64,000 nucleotides of DNA. Source: RYN-230 sp963720645 (GTDB lineage: Bacteria > Actinomycetota > Actinomycetes > Streptosporangiales > Streptosporangiaceae). The translations under genes were made by a program, and so were the position numbers. Within the stretch, counting starts at the first letter, position 1. The number at the start of each line of letters is the position of its first letter. The stretch covers positions 620,001-684,000 of the forward strand of contig CAVRFX010000019.1 in the NCBI GenBank assembly GCA_963720645.1, given 5' to 3'. Below are positions 63,439 through 64,000 of this stretch, piece by piece. The notes beneath the pieces are model-generated. The model was not told the origin of the DNA. It did no database searches and was given only the letters and a program-made list of their open reading frames with translations.

Positions 63439-64000
63439 GTGAAATTCTTCACTGCAACCGGGCGATTCTGGCTCCCTCAGGCTTCCGGCCGTGTGGTCCA
63501 CGGCAGTCTGACCCTCGATGAGGACGGAATCAAGCTCCAGCTTGACGGGTCTCTCTATCCACCTGCCTCTCCCAAGAACGGGGTCATCACTAGCTCACCG
63601 GAGTGGGCGACCGAGCCAACAGTGCATGGCCGCCTGCGCCATCCGTATGGCGATGTTACCCTGCTACAGGTGAGTGGCCTCAGTATGCCGGGGCTGGACG
63701 CAGAGACCTGGTCCGCGGCCTTCGCTCTCATTGGCGGTCTCGTCACCCAAGACACTTTCAGCCAGGTAACTGTGGTGCTCGACTATCTAATGCCGTGGAT
63801 GCGCCCTCCTGCCATACTTCGCAGCAGCCTCACCGACGCACTCGTCACCATCGATGCTGCGCAGCACGCACTTGCCACTGCCAAGCTGGATGATGGCGCC
63901 ACTATCCGGCTGATCACTGGTGCTGACGGGCATCACGGGGAGACCGCAGTTCATCTCGATCAGTGGTGCGCGTTTGAGGTCACCGGGAAGCCAAGATCAC
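63439..64000 (+). CDS. ApeA-like protein, N-terminal part (partial at window edge)
   Basis: Open frame from GTG 63439 to the right edge, 187 codons. The start reads VKFFTATGRFWLPQASGRVV, then HGSLTLDEDGIKLQLDGSL, EPTVHGRLRHPYGDVTLLQV and later DTFSQVTVVLDYL. The FWLP...V.G.L....G..L.L.GS pattern is the N-terminal domain of ApeA, an anti-phage protein with a C-terminal HEPN RNase. The HEPN part would lie beyond the window. G+C is lower than in the host. Start is the least sure point; the ribosome-binding site is weak. Confidence 0.68.
   Translation, partial: MKFFTATGRFWLPQASGRVVHGSLTLDEDGIKLQLDGSLYPPASPKNGVITSSPEWATEPTVHGRLRHPYGDVTLLQVSGLSMPGLDAETWSAAFALIGGLVTQDTFSQVTVVLDYLMPWMRPPAILRSSLTDALVTIDAAQHALATAKLDDGATIRLITGADGHHGETAVHLDQWCAFEVTGKPRS

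Larger units (their letters stand above)
60090..64000 (+). mobile_element. tRNA-Phe-associated genomic island, left end (continues past window)
   Basis: Signs seen: tyrosine integrase right after tRNA-Phe, a drop in G+C (the 60 bases from 61801 are 40% G+C, while most of the window is above 70%), less biased codon use, and accessory cargo of PIN-domain and ApeA-like proteins. The right end and second attachment copy are outside the window, so element type (integrative conjugative element, prophage or satellite) is open. Confidence 0.75.

Noticed and set aside
63007..63442. Short genes between the PIN and ApeA-like genes
   Set aside because: Frames on both strands are similar in length, without domains or ribosome-binding sites; none can be supported.

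Overview
The window is a stretch of chromosome from a high-G+C actinomycete. Third codon positions are almost all G or C, GTG and TTG starts are common, genes overlap by ATGA/GTGA, and an F420-type oxidoreductase is present. A soil Streptosporangiales-like organism is plausible, but that rank is inference. About 28 single-base frameshifts interrupt otherwise well-conserved genes, mostly in G or C runs. Because they hit nearly every operon yet leave full-length family homology in the next frame, I read most of them as sequence errors rather than gene death. Affected genes are given as one feature spanning all frames.

1-11.5 kb: a truncated membrane protein with a hydrolase-like domain, an SDR, a polar-amino-acid ABC importer (ATPase, permease, lipoprotein), an MBL-fold hydrolase, a GH15 glucoamylase/trehalase-type enzyme, then an operon of N-carbamoyl amidohydrolase, dihydropyrimidinase/hydantoinase and LLM oxidoreductase that points to reductive pyrimidine or hydantoin breakdown. 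11.5-14 kb: two paralogous secreted transglycosylase-like proteins, each behind the same conserved, hairpin-rich 5' leader. 14-24 kb: an NmrA-like protein, a secreted LolA-like protein with an ABC exporter, a membrane GGDEF protein, two regulators and two alpha/beta hydrolases.

24-39 kb is the metabolic core. A minus-strand operon encodes a molybdenum hydroxylase with one FAD subunit, one 2Fe-2S subunit and two different large subunits, followed by a FadR-type GntR regulator and a hydrolase. Two identical 14-bp sites centred on TGGTATACCA flank a plus-strand set: an enoyl-CoA hydratase-like protein and an acyl-CoA ligase behind the first site, and SDR, CoxG, NCS1 permease, isochorismatase-like, ADP-ribosylglycohydrolase-like and PfkB kinase behind the second. 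I infer a single GntR-controlled regulon for uptake and catabolism of an N-heterocycle or nucleoside-like compound.

39-48 kb is a mixed region: a histone-H1-like basic protein, decayed gene remnants, PAP2, a cupin/MarR pair with operators, diacylglycerol kinase, an anti-sigma-type ATPase, nitroreductase, VOC protein and an MFS transporter. 48-57.5 kb holds pyruvate formate-lyase and its activase, tRNA-Lys, a GNAT-membrane fusion protein, an AceE-like ThDP enzyme, a glutaryl-CoA-type dehydrogenase and a PspC protein. 57.5-59.3 kb is an MFS exporter.

59.8-64 kb: tRNA-Glu, tRNA-Asp and tRNA-Phe, followed directly by a tyrosine integrase and lower-G+C DNA. This is a tRNA-Phe-associated island with an array of strong hairpins including a three-way junction, a PIN-domain protein and the start of an ApeA-like protein. 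It looks like a phage-defence cargo region and continues past the right edge.
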